Positions 6,288-13,801 of a DNA stretch of 26,024 nt are shown piece after piece (the first letter of the stretch is position 1; each line of letters opens with the position of its first letter). The stretch is from the IMG/VR virus record IMGVR_UViG_3300018046_000029, positions 1-26,024 of that record, one strand, 5' to 3'. The notes under the pieces were generated by a model. The model saw only the letters and a program-made list of their open reading frames with translations, did no database searches and had not been told where the DNA came from. Source of the DNA: a virus. Position numbers and translations under genes: made by a program.

Positions 6288-8643
6288 ACCATGCTCCGGA
6301 ATTAACCCGATTGCCAGCGCCAAAGTTGGTTGATGTGCCTGAATCTTTTATCCCCGCCGTTGTTCCTCCGGTATAGCAATCATTGCTAGTTATTAGATTA
6401 TCCAAGCTGTAAGGGCTGGCCACCACGATTCCATACGTCTGATGGCCATTGCTTCTTATTGTATTTCCCTGAATATTGTTATAAGATGCGCCGTTGGAGC
6501 CTAAATATCCTAAACTTATCCCTGACAAATAGTTACCTGATATAGTGTTTCCTTGAATAGAATTATGATTAGAAGTAGCGTCTACATACACGCCATCGCT
6601 TGCATTTAAAGTTATTTGGTTGCTACTTACTGTTACACCACCAGTTGTTGCACCCCCTATATACACGCCATAATCATTGTTTGTTATTGTGTTATTGCTA
6701 ATAGTGATTGAATTTGATGTATTGGCAGATATCCCTCCACCGAAATTATTTTGTATTATATTGTTTGTAACAATCGCTGCTATGTCTCCAGATAATAACA
6801 TCCCGGTGCCGCTTCCCAAAGCTACGGATTCACCCATTATATTCTGTATAGTGCAACCTGTGATCGTAACAGAACTTACGCCGCTAGATTGAAAATAAGC
6901 ACCATAAGATTGACTATAGGGAGATTGGTTAGCATAATTTCCGTCTATCAATAAATTACTTATTGCGACGCTAGTATTCCCTGCTGCGTTAGCATAAGTT
7001 AGCATCTGTGCAGCAATTCCTGCTTTTAGCTTTATAACCGTGCTCGAACCCTGCCCAACCACCGTGACAAAAGATTGTGTTTGCAAAGAGTCGTCGATCC
7101 AAAACGTCCCATCCAGCAGCGTGACACTCCCGCCCGTAGCCGGAAGTTCGCTCATCGCCTGCATGATCGTGGCCTCTGCCGTAGTCCAGCCGGTGGGCAC
7201 GATATGTGTCGCCGTAGAAGGATTGTTGGTCGTCAGTGCATCAGCTACCACGAAAGCACCCTGGACGTTGGTAAGCCTCTGCACGGATGTCTGCCGGAGC
7301 GTCTGGTCAAACTCCATCAGGAGCGTCGTGTTGGCGTCTACCGGATGGGGAGCATTGCTGCTGATGTAGTTCTGATGGTCTGTGATGGTATGGGCGACGT
7401 TGGAGATGCGGAGGTCGTCGATGATGCCGTCACATGGGTAGGTATAGTTATACTCAGTACCGACATTAAGGTACGCCGGGAGAGTTCCTACCGGTTCACT
7501 ATAAGATGCGCTCCCAATCTGAACCCCGCTATTACAAAGGGTTAGAGTGCTTCCGTTCCCTGAAAGCATTATTTCGTAGGTAGTATTGGTACTTAATGGG
7601 GTAGTGGACATTATGGCATAATAATTGCCACCCGACATCGCTTCCCCATATAAATTGCCAGATTGGTTCACGCAAAAGCCCAGGTAATTACTCGAATTGA
7701 TCCACAAACGGAACAGCACGCGAAACGTACCACTAACAGGATTACATATCGGTTTGTACTTCATCTCCACCGTCCACGATCCCGGAGTCCATATTCCTGC
7801 GCTTGGGATGATCATGGTTTCGGCGGCACGGGAAGATGCCCCGGTGATCCACGAGGTTGCGTAGGCTTTCTGCTCGATCTGAATGCCATCGATCCACCAT
7901 GTATGACTATTTGCGTCATTTGAGAAGCACAACAGGTATATGCCTGCCTCCCCTGTTGGTATTTGTGCAGTGATAGATATCCTTTGCCAACCTGTGGTCA
8001 GCGTAATGGCGTTGCCACCCAGATATGTCCCATCATTGGCATACATGGACAGTCCGATAGGCTCTCCACCGGCATTGCCTCTTAGATATGCTGATGCGGT
8101 ATAATATTGTCCTGCTGTGACAGCCCAAGATCCTCCTGTGCCATTTTTCAACCATGACCCAGAGTATATGGCTGCTTGACTGACAACCTTGATGCTTGCG
8201 GTGCCTTCCCAGAATTGCGCTGTATCTCTCGCTACTGTTCCTGTTCCGTTTGGCGCATAGCCAGGATCAAGGGAAGTTTCCACGCTGCTCTGATTAGCCG
8301 TTAAAAGGTTGGTCGTGCCTTCCTCGATTAGCAGCCCATACAAAAAATCATTCGTATCAATCTGCTCATACCGGGGAATATGCGTCTGGGTCAGCACCCC
8401 TTCTTCCGTGTAGGCAGTAGATGGCCGACTGAACCCCGCGATCTGCGAACCCAGGATCTCCGTATTGGCAACACCGGAGAGATTGATCGCCGGAGCCACG
8501 GAATTGTTGCAATAGCCCTGAGTGGCCTGAAGCCCCGCCACAATAGCCGCGAAGTTTTGCTGCAAGGCAGAGAGCAACTGCGCCTGATTGAAGTTATTTG
8601 TGATGGTCACGGGAAGCTGTGTCGGCGTGATCACATTGCCCAT
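6271..8643 (-). CDS. Tailspike / receptor-binding protein with LamG-like and beta-helix domains (790 aa)
   Basis: ATG 8641-8643 with AAAGGGAGTG inside the end of the nozzle gene. Residues 1-110 are a probable virion anchor, with LIEEGTTNLLTANQ at 105-118. Residues about 120-270 form a jelly-roll carbohydrate-binding-like unit ending WWIDGIQIEQKAYATSWI. Residues about 280-430 resemble a LamG/concanavalin sandwich (DGIIDDLRISN at 405-415). From about 480 the sequence is a right-handed beta-helix of pectate-lyase type, rich in NSITISNNTITNN-like rungs, beginning with GTFWIDDSLQTQ and VVGQGSSTVI as in other tailspikes. Such proteins bind or cut surface polysaccharide. Catalytic residues were not assigned. 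DNA for the distal helix, below about 7010, is clearly more AT-rich than the rest. Confidence 0.85.
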   Translation of the reverse strand: MGNVITPTQLPVTITNNFNQAQLLSALQQNFAAIVAGLQATQGYCNNSVAPAINLSGVANTEILGSQIAGFSRPSTAYTEEGVLTQTHIPRYEQIDTNDFLYGLLIEEGTTNLLTANQSSVETSLDPGYAPNGTGTVARDTAQFWEGTASIKVVSQAAIYSGSWLKNGTGGSWAVTAGQYYTASAYLRGNAGGEPIGLSMYANDGTYLGGNAITLTTGWQRISITAQIPTGEAGIYLLCFSNDANSHTWWIDGIQIEQKAYATSWITGASSRAAETMIIPSAGIWTPGSWTVEMKYKPICNPVSGTFRVLFRLWINSSNYLGFCVNQSGNLYGEAMSGGNYYAIMSTTPLSTNTTYEIMLSGNGSTLTLCNSGVQIGSASYSEPVGTLPAYLNVGTEYNYTYPCDGIIDDLRISNVAHTITDHQNYISSNAPHPVDANTTLLMEFDQTLRQTSVQRLTNVQGAFVVADALTTNNPSTATHIVPTGWTTAEATIMQAMSELPATGGSVTLLDGTFWIDDSLQTQSFVTVVGQGSSTVIKLKAGIAAQMLTYANAAGNTSVAISNLLIDGNYANQSPYSQSYGAYFQSSGVSSVTITGCTIQNIMGESVALGSGTGMLLSGDIAAIVTNNIIQNNFGGGISANTSNSITISNNTITNNDYGVYIGGATTGGVTVSSNQITLNASDGVYVDATSNHNSIQGNTISGNYLSGISLGYLGSNGASYNNIQGNTIRSNGHQTYGIVVASPYSLDNLITSNDCYTGGTTAGIKDSGTSTNFGAGNRVNSGAWSTTPS

Positions 8644-8648
8644 ACTGG

Positions 8649-10094
8649 TTACACTCCCTTTGCTTTTGTCTGCGGTGTTCCACCCTTGGTAGCAATATCA
8701 AGAACCAAATTCCTCACTTCATATGGCCCCAAGTAGGTATGTGAAAGCTTAGCCTGCAACTGATGGAATCTATAAGTGCCGTAAACCCTGAAAACCTCAC
8801 GCAGGCTGTCAGTCAGTTCAGTGTCCACCGTCGCCTGAGTGTAGGAGCCGGAGTCCTCGGTAGCCACAAACAGATCCGCCCTGGTGGTCCAGCCGGGAGT
8901 GTCGGCTATCGAAGCCTTGCCCAGCATCTTATAAGTGCCGATGTTCTTGTCGATGGTCTGCGGTATCCAGTAAGCAGAGATCGCATTGCCGAAGTCGCTC
9001 GATCCGGTATCCAGTTGGTTGACATAGCCATTCGGATCTCCGGCAAAGAACTCCAAACCGGAGCCGGTGTTATATCTCAAGAACTGCTGAGCGTTGATCC
9101 CGTTCAGAATGAAGAACTTGCCCCCTGTCGCTCCTGTGGCCGGGGGAATATAAAGCACCACGGCATTGTTCGTGGTGGATGAGCCGGTCGGCAGGGCGAA
9201 CCAGATCCAGTTGCGCCATACTCCACAAGCTGCTTTGGTGATCGCCGCCGCATTGACGTTGTTCCTAAACCAGTTGGGGATGCGGTCATAGCTGATGCTT
9301 CCGGTGTCCACCCCGTCAAAATAGTAGAGTCCATCATCGGCCACGAACCATATCAATTCATTGAACACGCACGCGGCTTGTGCCCCTACGCAGCCAATCC
9401 CCTGCATGTAATCAACCATGCTATAGTCTTCGATAGATGCCCCTTTTAAGACGTGAACGGAATAGCGTTTAAACACCACCAAGTCATTGAGGAACGGCAC
9501 CAGGGCAGTAATCACATCGCCGTCGCCCTGCCATACCTGCCAGTAGTATTGCAAGTCCATGAAGTTAGCCGGGTAGAACGGGGCAGACCAGAGCAATTCG
9601 GATGATGTCGTGCTGCTGCTTGGAGCACCGACAACAAAGAGACAATCAGCGAAGAAGGTAGGGAACTGGCCGCCAACAGGAGCACCTGTCAATGGCGTGG
9701 CCGAACCAGAGCCGGTATATGATGCAGGCGTGTTTACGCCGTCCGAGAATACTACCTGGTTGATCAGGGTGCAGAAGTTGATCTGTGCTGTCGTGCTGAG
9801 GCCAGAGTAAATAGATGACCAGGCCGATCCTGTCCAGACATAAACAGATCCGTTGGCCGCGGCTAGAATCTGCCTCACTCCACCGATATAGCAGGCATAA
9901 AGCCCCTGAATGGGGCCTCCCAGAGCGATAGAGTTGAGATGCACCTGGCCGTTGCGCTTGTCCAGGGCGCCCACTTGCCAGCCGATGAAGTTAGAGCAGG
10001 CTTGTGCAGAATTGACCGGGATCTTGGAGTCAAGCGTCCGGTCAATCAAGCCTTCACTGAAATCCGAAAAATCTAGCCGAGAGTAAGCAGGCAT
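8649..10094 (-). CDS. Tail nozzle / packaged-DNA stabilisation-like protein (481 aa)
   Basis: ATG 10092-10094 with AGAGAGGGA upstream. The protein is almost entirely beta. It opens with SRLDFSDFSEGLIDRTLDSKIPVN and SNFIGWQVGALDKRNGQVHLN, the style of the N-terminus of P22 gp10 and related nozzle proteins. Repeated short blade-like units follow (GSVYVWTGSAW, LFVVGAPSSS, LVVFKRYSVHVLKG, DDGLYYFDGVD). Length is close to that of P22 gp10 (472 aa). It lies between the adaptor cluster and the tailspike, as expected for the closing component of a short tail. Assignment rests on fold-like pattern, length and gene order rather than on a signature residue. Confidence 0.7.
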   Translation of the reverse strand: MPAYSRLDFSDFSEGLIDRTLDSKIPVNSAQACSNFIGWQVGALDKRNGQVHLNSIALGGPIQGLYACYIGGVRQILAAANGSVYVWTGSAWSSIYSGLSTTAQINFCTLINQVVFSDGVNTPASYTGSGSATPLTGAPVGGQFPTFFADCLFVVGAPSSSTTSSELLWSAPFYPANFMDLQYYWQVWQGDGDVITALVPFLNDLVVFKRYSVHVLKGASIEDYSMVDYMQGIGCVGAQAACVFNELIWFVADDGLYYFDGVDTGSISYDRIPNWFRNNVNAAAITKAACGVWRNWIWFALPTGSSTTNNAVVLYIPPATGATGGKFFILNGINAQQFLRYNTGSGLEFFAGDPNGYVNQLDTGSSDFGNAISAYWIPQTIDKNIGTYKMLGKASIADTPGWTTRADLFVATEDSGSYTQATVDTELTDSLREVFRVYGTYRFHQLQAKLSHTYLGPYEVRNLVLDIATKGGTPQTKAKGV

Positions 10095-10122
10095 CGCTAT
10101 TTCCCTCTCTTAGAAGTCATGC

Positions 10123-10151
10123 TTGTAATAATCTATCAACTGCCATATAAT
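10123..10151 (+). promoter_or_regulatory. Sigma70-type promoter for the HNH gene
   Basis: -35 TTGTAA (10123-10128), a 17-base spacer and a perfect -10 TATAAT (10146-10151). The expected start near 10158 falls inside the 20-bp palindrome at 10154-10173, and the ribosome site AAGGGGTGA follows directly. The arrangement promoter, operator at +1, ribosome site, start codon is compact and suggests a repressible transcript. Confidence 0.7.
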
Positions 10152-10153
10152 TG

Positions 10154-10173
10154 TTGGTAAGTAAACTTAACAA
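10154..10173. promoter_or_regulatory. Palindromic operator-like site, copy 1 (HNH promoter / upstream of nozzle gene)
   Basis: TTGGTAAGTAAACTTAACAA is an inverted repeat of 9-base arms with one mismatch around a central AA. It covers the predicted HNH transcription start. It is also 60 bases upstream of the minus-strand nozzle gene, so one bound protein could affect both directions. Confidence 0.6.
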
Positions 10174-10186
10174 GGGGTGATACTAT

Positions 10187-10771
10187 TTGGGACGCTTTCA
10201 ACCTGGTCGTACAGTTCCTCAAGAGGAACGAGACAGAAACCGTTTGGTGATGAAGAGAAACATAGAATTGGGCCTTATTAAACCTGGAACCTATTGGACG
10301 CCAGAATCTATTGCCAAGCATAGAGAAACGATGAAAAACAAAAACATTGGTAAACTATATAACACAGCATCAGGGTATGTTTTCATTAAAACAGCAGAAG
10401 GTTTTGAAAGATACCATAGATATTTGATGGAACAACAGTTAGGACGTAAGTTACTGCCTGGAGAAATAGTGCATCACATTGATGGGAAAAAATCAAATAA
10501 CGATATTTCTAATCTTGTGTTAGTGTCTGGAGGCAACTCGGAACATCTCAGGCTCCATCGCCATACTCCCCTTCCATTTGCAAAAACAGGACAATGGTCA
10601 GTTCATCACGACTGTTGCGTTATTTGCGGCAAAACCGATTCTCCACATAATGGGCGAGGTGTCTGCGGCCGGTGCTATTTGCGTCTGTGGAAAACTGAGC
10701 CTGAACGCCTCCAGCAATTAAAAGCAAGTCACCCAAACACAAGCCCTAAACAAGTCAACAACAGGAAATAA
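10187..10771 (+). CDS. HNH endonuclease with C-terminal zinc motif (194 aa)
   Basis: TTG start at 10187; AAGGGGTGA (10172-10180) lies 6 bases before it. The N-terminal third, with TPESIAKHRETMKNKN, resembles DNA-binding modules of phage homing endonucleases. Residues 91-124 form an HNH_3-type core: PGEIVHHIDGKKSNNDISNLVLV with His96-His97, Asn105 and Asn109, then His120/His124. A zinc motif follows (C144-x2-C147 and C160-x2-C163). The gene is on the strand opposite its neighbours, ends one base from the stop of the convergent 56-aa gene, and is AT-rich (a hand count of line 10321 gives about 32% GC). It is probably a free-standing mobile endonuclease; a packaging helper role is less likely because it lies far from terL. 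Confidence 0.9.
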   Translation: MGRFQPGRTVPQEERDRNRLVMKRNIELGLIKPGTYWTPESIAKHRETMKNKNIGKLYNTASGYVFIKTAEGFERYHRYLMEQQLGRKLLPGEIVHHIDGKKSNNDISNLVLVSGGNSEHLRLHRHTPLPFAKTGQWSVHHDCCVICGKTDSPHNGRGVCGRCYLRLWKTEPERLQQLKASHPNTSPKQVNNRK

Positions 10772-10772
10772 G

Positions 10773-10943
10773 CTATCGCCTCTTCTTCTTGCTCTTGGCC
10801 TTGGCTTTCTTGACATGCACAGGGAGATTCTTCTCTCCCTTGCTTGCCTTGTCCCACTTGGCAACTTCCTTCTTGCTCACCGGGCTGTTGGGGCTGTGAA
10901 AGAGGCCCCTTTGGGCGACGCTTAAATAAGGTATTGCACTCAC
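10773..10943 (-). CDS. Small very basic protein (56 aa)
   Basis: GTG 10941-10943 overlaps the TGA of the upstream 56-aa gene as GTGA, so translation is probably coupled. The protein is SAIPYLSVAQRGLFHSPNSP, then VSKKEVAKWDKASKGEKNLP, then VHVKKAKAKSKKKRR. The Lys/Arg tail suggests nucleic-acid contact or binding to the particle interior. It converges on the HNH gene with one base between stop codons. No family is recognised. The ATG-less start is supported only by the overlap and the uninterrupted frame. Confidence 0.6.
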   Translation of the reverse strand: MSAIPYLSVAQRGLFHSPNSPVSKKEVAKWDKASKGEKNLPVHVKKAKAKSKKKRR

Positions 10944-11110
10944 CACCCAGTTTTCATCTTCATTTTCGGGGTGACAGTTGCCAGCGTACTCTTGGCCTTC
11001 ATCACGCTGTCCGGCACACCCGGATACCTGGCATCGCTCGATGTTGCCTTTTCCATCTTGCCGGTCTTGGGGTTGACCGGTGGCTGTTTGTTGAATCCAA
11101 CGTTAGGCAT
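10940..11110 (-). CDS. Small basic protein ending in GW (56 aa)
   Basis: ATG 11108-11110 lies one base after the TAA of the 45-aa gene; AAGGAAAGAAGG upstream inside that gene serves as ribosome site. The protein begins MPNVGFNKQPPVNPKTGK and ends TPKMKMKTGW, with a charged, probably helical middle (SDARYPGVPDSVMKAKS). It belongs to a run of three short basic genes between adaptor and nozzle. Function is unknown. The tight spacing and the coding-like Lys/Pro usage argue for a real gene. Confidence 0.6.
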   Translation of the reverse strand: MPNVGFNKQPPVNPKTGKMEKATSSDARYPGVPDSVMKAKSTLATVTPKMKMKTGW

Positions 11111-11111
11111 T

Positions 11112-11249
11112 TTACAACCTTCTTTCCTTGGTGTTCTTGCCCCAACTGGCCGGGGCAGACTGAATCGCTATCTGCGGCTTGCCTGCCTTTACCGATCCCG
11201 GTGTGGGGGTATGGGCTTTGGTTTTGACGGGCGGATCCATTTTAGCCAT
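11112..11249 (-). CDS. Small basic Pro/Lys-rich protein (45 aa)
   Basis: ATG 11247-11249 with GAGAGGAG about 11 bases before it. The sequence begins MAKMDPPVKTKAHTPTPGSV and ends WGKNTKERRL. It follows the adaptor-like gene by 17 bases and nearly touches the next small gene. Disordered and basic; function unknown. A competing ATG (11260-11262 region) gives only 23 codons and sits directly on the ribosome site. Confidence 0.55.
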   Translation of the reverse strand: MAKMDPPVKTKAHTPTPGSVKAGKPQIAIQSAPASWGKNTKERRL

Positions 11250-11266
11250 TCAGAAGGCATCTCCTC

Positions 11267-12418
11267 TCACCTGAAACTGCTGACCTTTATCTGCCTATTA
11301 AATCTTTTTTGCATCTGATCTAATGCAAGTTGAACTTTTCCCCGAAACTCGCTATAACGCTGAGAAGTGTCTTTATCGTTAGGAAAGTCCACGCTGGCGA
11401 AACGATACGCCAAATAGTACGGAAGTGCATTGGCGATCAGGGGATGGCATGGCAACGGATCTGTCCCTGACATATTGCTCACTATCGGTGGCAACTGGTA
11501 ATATCGCACCGTGTAAAGAGAACCGCCGTAGTCAAACCACATAAAGGCACTGTCACATTCGTAGTCGTAGAAGTCGTCACCGTTGCTGTCATAAACCGCA
11601 TATACCCGAAGGAAATCGAGCGGGACAGCGTAGGCCACATTATACTGCGCCGTGGGAATCGTCCAGTTGTTGAACAGGCAGGCGTCAGCCATAAGCTCTA
11701 CCTGCATACAGTCGTTGATCCAGGGGATCACGTCGGAGTAGCTGAGTGTCTTTCTGATCAGGTTGTTGGAGCAGTAATTTGCGACATCGGCCACAGTGTT
11801 AAAATAGCCTGCTGTCTGGTAGGTGAACTGGTCAGCAGAACTTGTGGTGCTGGTGCCATACGGAGACACGACGGTTACGTCCACCTGGCCGGCTGTTAAT
11901 GCCGGAGGTGCGACCGCGTATATCTGCGTCCCGGTCTGATTGATCGTGAAGCCCGATCCCCACGGATATCCGGTGCCGCCCGGTACGGTATTCGCAGCCT
12001 GCGAACTGCCCGAGGTCGATCCGGAAAAGACCGGCACGGTGCCGAAGTAGACGACAGTGGTGTTCTGGAAGTTGTACCCGTTAATGGTCACGTTCTGGCC
12101 GCCTGCGGTGATACCCCTGGCCGGGGATACGCTGGTTACTACTGGCACGCCTGAATAGGTGAACTGATCCCCGGAATTGATCGAACTGGACCCGCCGGAC
12201 GTGGTCACGATCACGTTGTAAACACCGGGCGTCGGGTTGGGCGGTGTGATGCAGACTATCGAAGTCGCGCTGATCACGTTGATACCGGCAGCCGGCAACC
12301 CGCCAATATTAACGGTACTGGCGCCCACAACAAAGCCGGTGCCGGTGATAGTGATTGGCGTGCCTCCCATGAGAGGACCGCTATTCGGACTAACGGCAGA
12401 TACGGTCGGCGCAGCCAT
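11267..12418 (-). CDS. Head-tail adaptor-like protein with two N-terminal TIG/IPT domains (383 aa)
   Basis: The start overlaps the preceding stop as TAATG (12416-12420), so translation is coupled to the 133-aa gene. Residues 3-89 and 91-201 are two Ig-like TIG/IPT domains, each opening PxVxxVSPxxGxxxGGxxxxIxGxxF and ending in GDQFTYS or ADQFTYQ. Residues about 205-383 are helical, with DVIPWINDCMQVELMADAC, VPLDFLRVYAVYD, LIANALPYYLAYRFAS and a final long helix, the style of short-tail adaptor/gatekeeper proteins (P22 gp4 or T7 gp11 type). The Ig-like domains would project from the neck and may bind surface sugars. Adaptor identity is inferred from pattern and from its place before the nozzle gene; the TIG call is strong. 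Confidence 0.78.
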   Translation of the reverse strand: MAAPTVSAVSPNSGPLMGGTPITITGTGFVVGASTVNIGGLPAAGINVISATSIVCITPPNPTPGVYNVIVTTSGGSSSINSGDQFTYSGVPVVTSVSPARGITAGGQNVTINGYNFQNTTVVYFGTVPVFSGSTSGSSQAANTVPGGTGYPWGSGFTINQTGTQIYAVAPPALTAGQVDVTVVSPYGTSTTSSADQFTYQTAGYFNTVADVANYCSNNLIRKTLSYSDVIPWINDCMQVELMADACLFNNWTIPTAQYNVAYAVPLDFLRVYAVYDSNGDDFYDYECDSAFMWFDYGGSLYTVRYYQLPPIVSNMSGTDPLPCHPLIANALPYYLAYRFASVDFPNDKDTSQRYSEFRGKVQLALDQMQKRFNRQIKVSSFR

Positions 12419-12819
12419 TACAGAACCTCCCAGGCGGTCTTTGCAAACTCCTTCTGATGCTCTCTTGCCAGGTTGTCATTGCGGGTGTCGAAAGCCCTGG
12501 CGAGCATAGCCTCATGCCTTTGGTTGAACTTATCGATCTCGGCAAATGCCTCTGCGCTGCGCTCAACGGAATTTTCCCTGGCCTTGTCCAGAACGCGGGT
12601 GTCGAGATCCTTCCATGGCACTATCCAGGCGTAGGTATGGGGATAGTGGGCAGTAGAATGACACTCCCAGTTTGGCCCTAGATCGTTTCTCGCTATAAAA
12701 AGCGTTTCGTCGATCTCCCTGATCCGGTTGCAGATGTCGTGAACATCATCAAATATTGGGTGAAGCCAAGGTTTCCCTGAAAGCCGGGATAGTACTTCGT
12801 TGCGGAAAGCTGAGTCCAT
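12418..12819 (-). CDS. Unknown helical neck-region protein (133 aa)
   Basis: ATG 12817-12819 with AAGGTGG about 6 bases upstream. Mixed N-terminus (GKPWLHPIFDDVHDICNRIREIDETLF), an aromatic middle (YPHTYAWIVPWKDLD), then a long charged helix (residues about 82-130) that could form a coiled coil. It overlaps the adaptor start by one base, suggesting the two products are made together and may interact. One palindromic operator-like site lies just upstream. No family recognised. Confidence 0.7.
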   Translation of the reverse strand: MDSAFRNEVLSRLSGKPWLHPIFDDVHDICNRIREIDETLFIARNDLGPNWECHSTAHYPHTYAWIVPWKDLDTRVLDKARENSVERSAEAFAEIDKFNQRHEAMLARAFDTRNDNLAREHQKEFAKTAWEVL

Positions 12820-12831
12820 TTAGCCACCTTC

Positions 12832-12851
12832 TTGGAAAGTTTACTTAACGC
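12832..12851. promoter_or_regulatory. Palindromic operator-like site, copy 2 (upstream of 133-aa neck gene)
   Basis: TTGGAAAGTTTACTTAACGC shares the AAGT-WW-ACTT core (12837-12846) and the left TTGG arm with the other copies; the right arm is less conserved. It occupies the intergenic gap 12820-12895, 13 bases before the ATG on the minus strand. No convincing sigma70 boxes were found in this gap. Confidence 0.5.
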
Positions 12852-12895
12852 TTGGTGCAATCAGGTTCTGCTACTCTCGCCCCTGCAAGGTAATA

Positions 12896-13789
12896 CTATC
12901 CAGAACCAGCTTGCAAATTCCTAATACTTGCTAAGCGTCTCGCCGACGGCAATACTCTTGGTACATCGCCTACTGCACCAAACACGTTCAATGCCCCGCC
13001 TGTCGCTCCATTTGGTGGCTGATCATGTAGATGAAACATGGAGTACGGAACGCCAAGGCTAATACATTTATTTATAAACGCTGCTACCTGAGCGGGTGTT
13101 GGGTCAACGCCGTTATATGTCCACATCTGGCCAATCGGTGCAATCGGAAATCCAGGTGTTAGAGTGTTAATGGCCGCTACAGACTCCTGCACCCACAAGG
13201 CAATATTCGCTGGTGTTGGGGGATAGGTTCCATACGTCATCATCTTTACCCAGTATAACTGTGGCAAGACAATGTTGTAATAAGCAGCACAGTCTATATA
13301 CGTCTGAGGGTATGTTGCCCAAGGAGCAATGTTATCCACGGTTTGCGGATTTAACACCGTTACCGCTAATGGGTAGTTTACGCCCAAGGTTGTGCGTATA
13401 GCCGAGCTAAATGCTATAAAGTTGGTGTCGGGGGTCAGGTTTACCTCTACATCAATGATTATTCCATCCGCCTTATCCCCACTTGGAGTTTGATAATTTG
13501 CTACTGATACTGTCAGCGATTCGTAGGTGGAAAGGTTTGCACTTAGCAAATCTGGGCTAATTGCAGGAAAAACTGCAATACCAGCCGCGTGAGCTTTTGG
13601 AAGTAAGTCGTTTAAGAATGCCTGGCCATAAAAGCCCGACCCGATATTGGCAACACTACCAGCATAAATACAGGTACATCCTGCCGTTTTGGCAAGAGTG
13701 ACGATGGGGGTGGCGTTACTTCCATATGCGAACTGCCAATCCCAGTAGCTATCTATCCATAAGCCTTTGTTAAACATAGCCATATTCAT
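12896..13789 (-). CDS. TIM-barrel glycoside hydrolase-like virion protein (297 aa)
   Basis: ATG 13787-13789 with AAGGGAGTG upstream. Strand-helix alternation runs through the whole protein as in an eight-fold barrel: KGLWIDSYWDW (8-18), CTCIYAGSV (38-46), AHAAGIAVFPAISPDLL (66-82), KADGIIIDVEVN (106-117), PLAVTVLNPQ, YNIVLPQLYWVKM, GFPIAPIGQMWTYN, GVPYSMFHLHDQPP. The DGIIIDVE motif puts Asp108, Asp113 and Glu115 at the end of strand 4, where GH18/GH25-type and related barrel hydrolases carry their acids. Substrate unknown: peptidoglycan or surface glycan. The gene sits among head-surface and neck genes, so it may be displayed on the particle. No signal peptide. Confidence 0.7.
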   Translation of the reverse strand: MNMAMFNKGLWIDSYWDWQFAYGSNATPIVTLAKTAGCTCIYAGSVANIGSGFYGQAFLNDLLPKAHAAGIAVFPAISPDLLSANLSTYESLTVSVANYQTPSGDKADGIIIDVEVNLTPDTNFIAFSSAIRTTLGVNYPLAVTVLNPQTVDNIAPWATYPQTYIDCAAYYNIVLPQLYWVKMMTYGTYPPTPANIALWVQESVAAINTLTPGFPIAPIGQMWTYNGVDPTPAQVAAFINKCISLGVPYSMFHLHDQPPNGATGGALNVFGAVGDVPRVLPSARRLASIRNLQAGSG

Positions 13790-13801
13790 GGTGTCACTCC
13801 C

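Noticed and set aside
12863-12906. GGTTCTG ... CAGAACC inverted repeat near the end of the TIM-barrel gene
   Set aside because: 7-bp stem with a loop of about 30 bases; too weak for a terminator.
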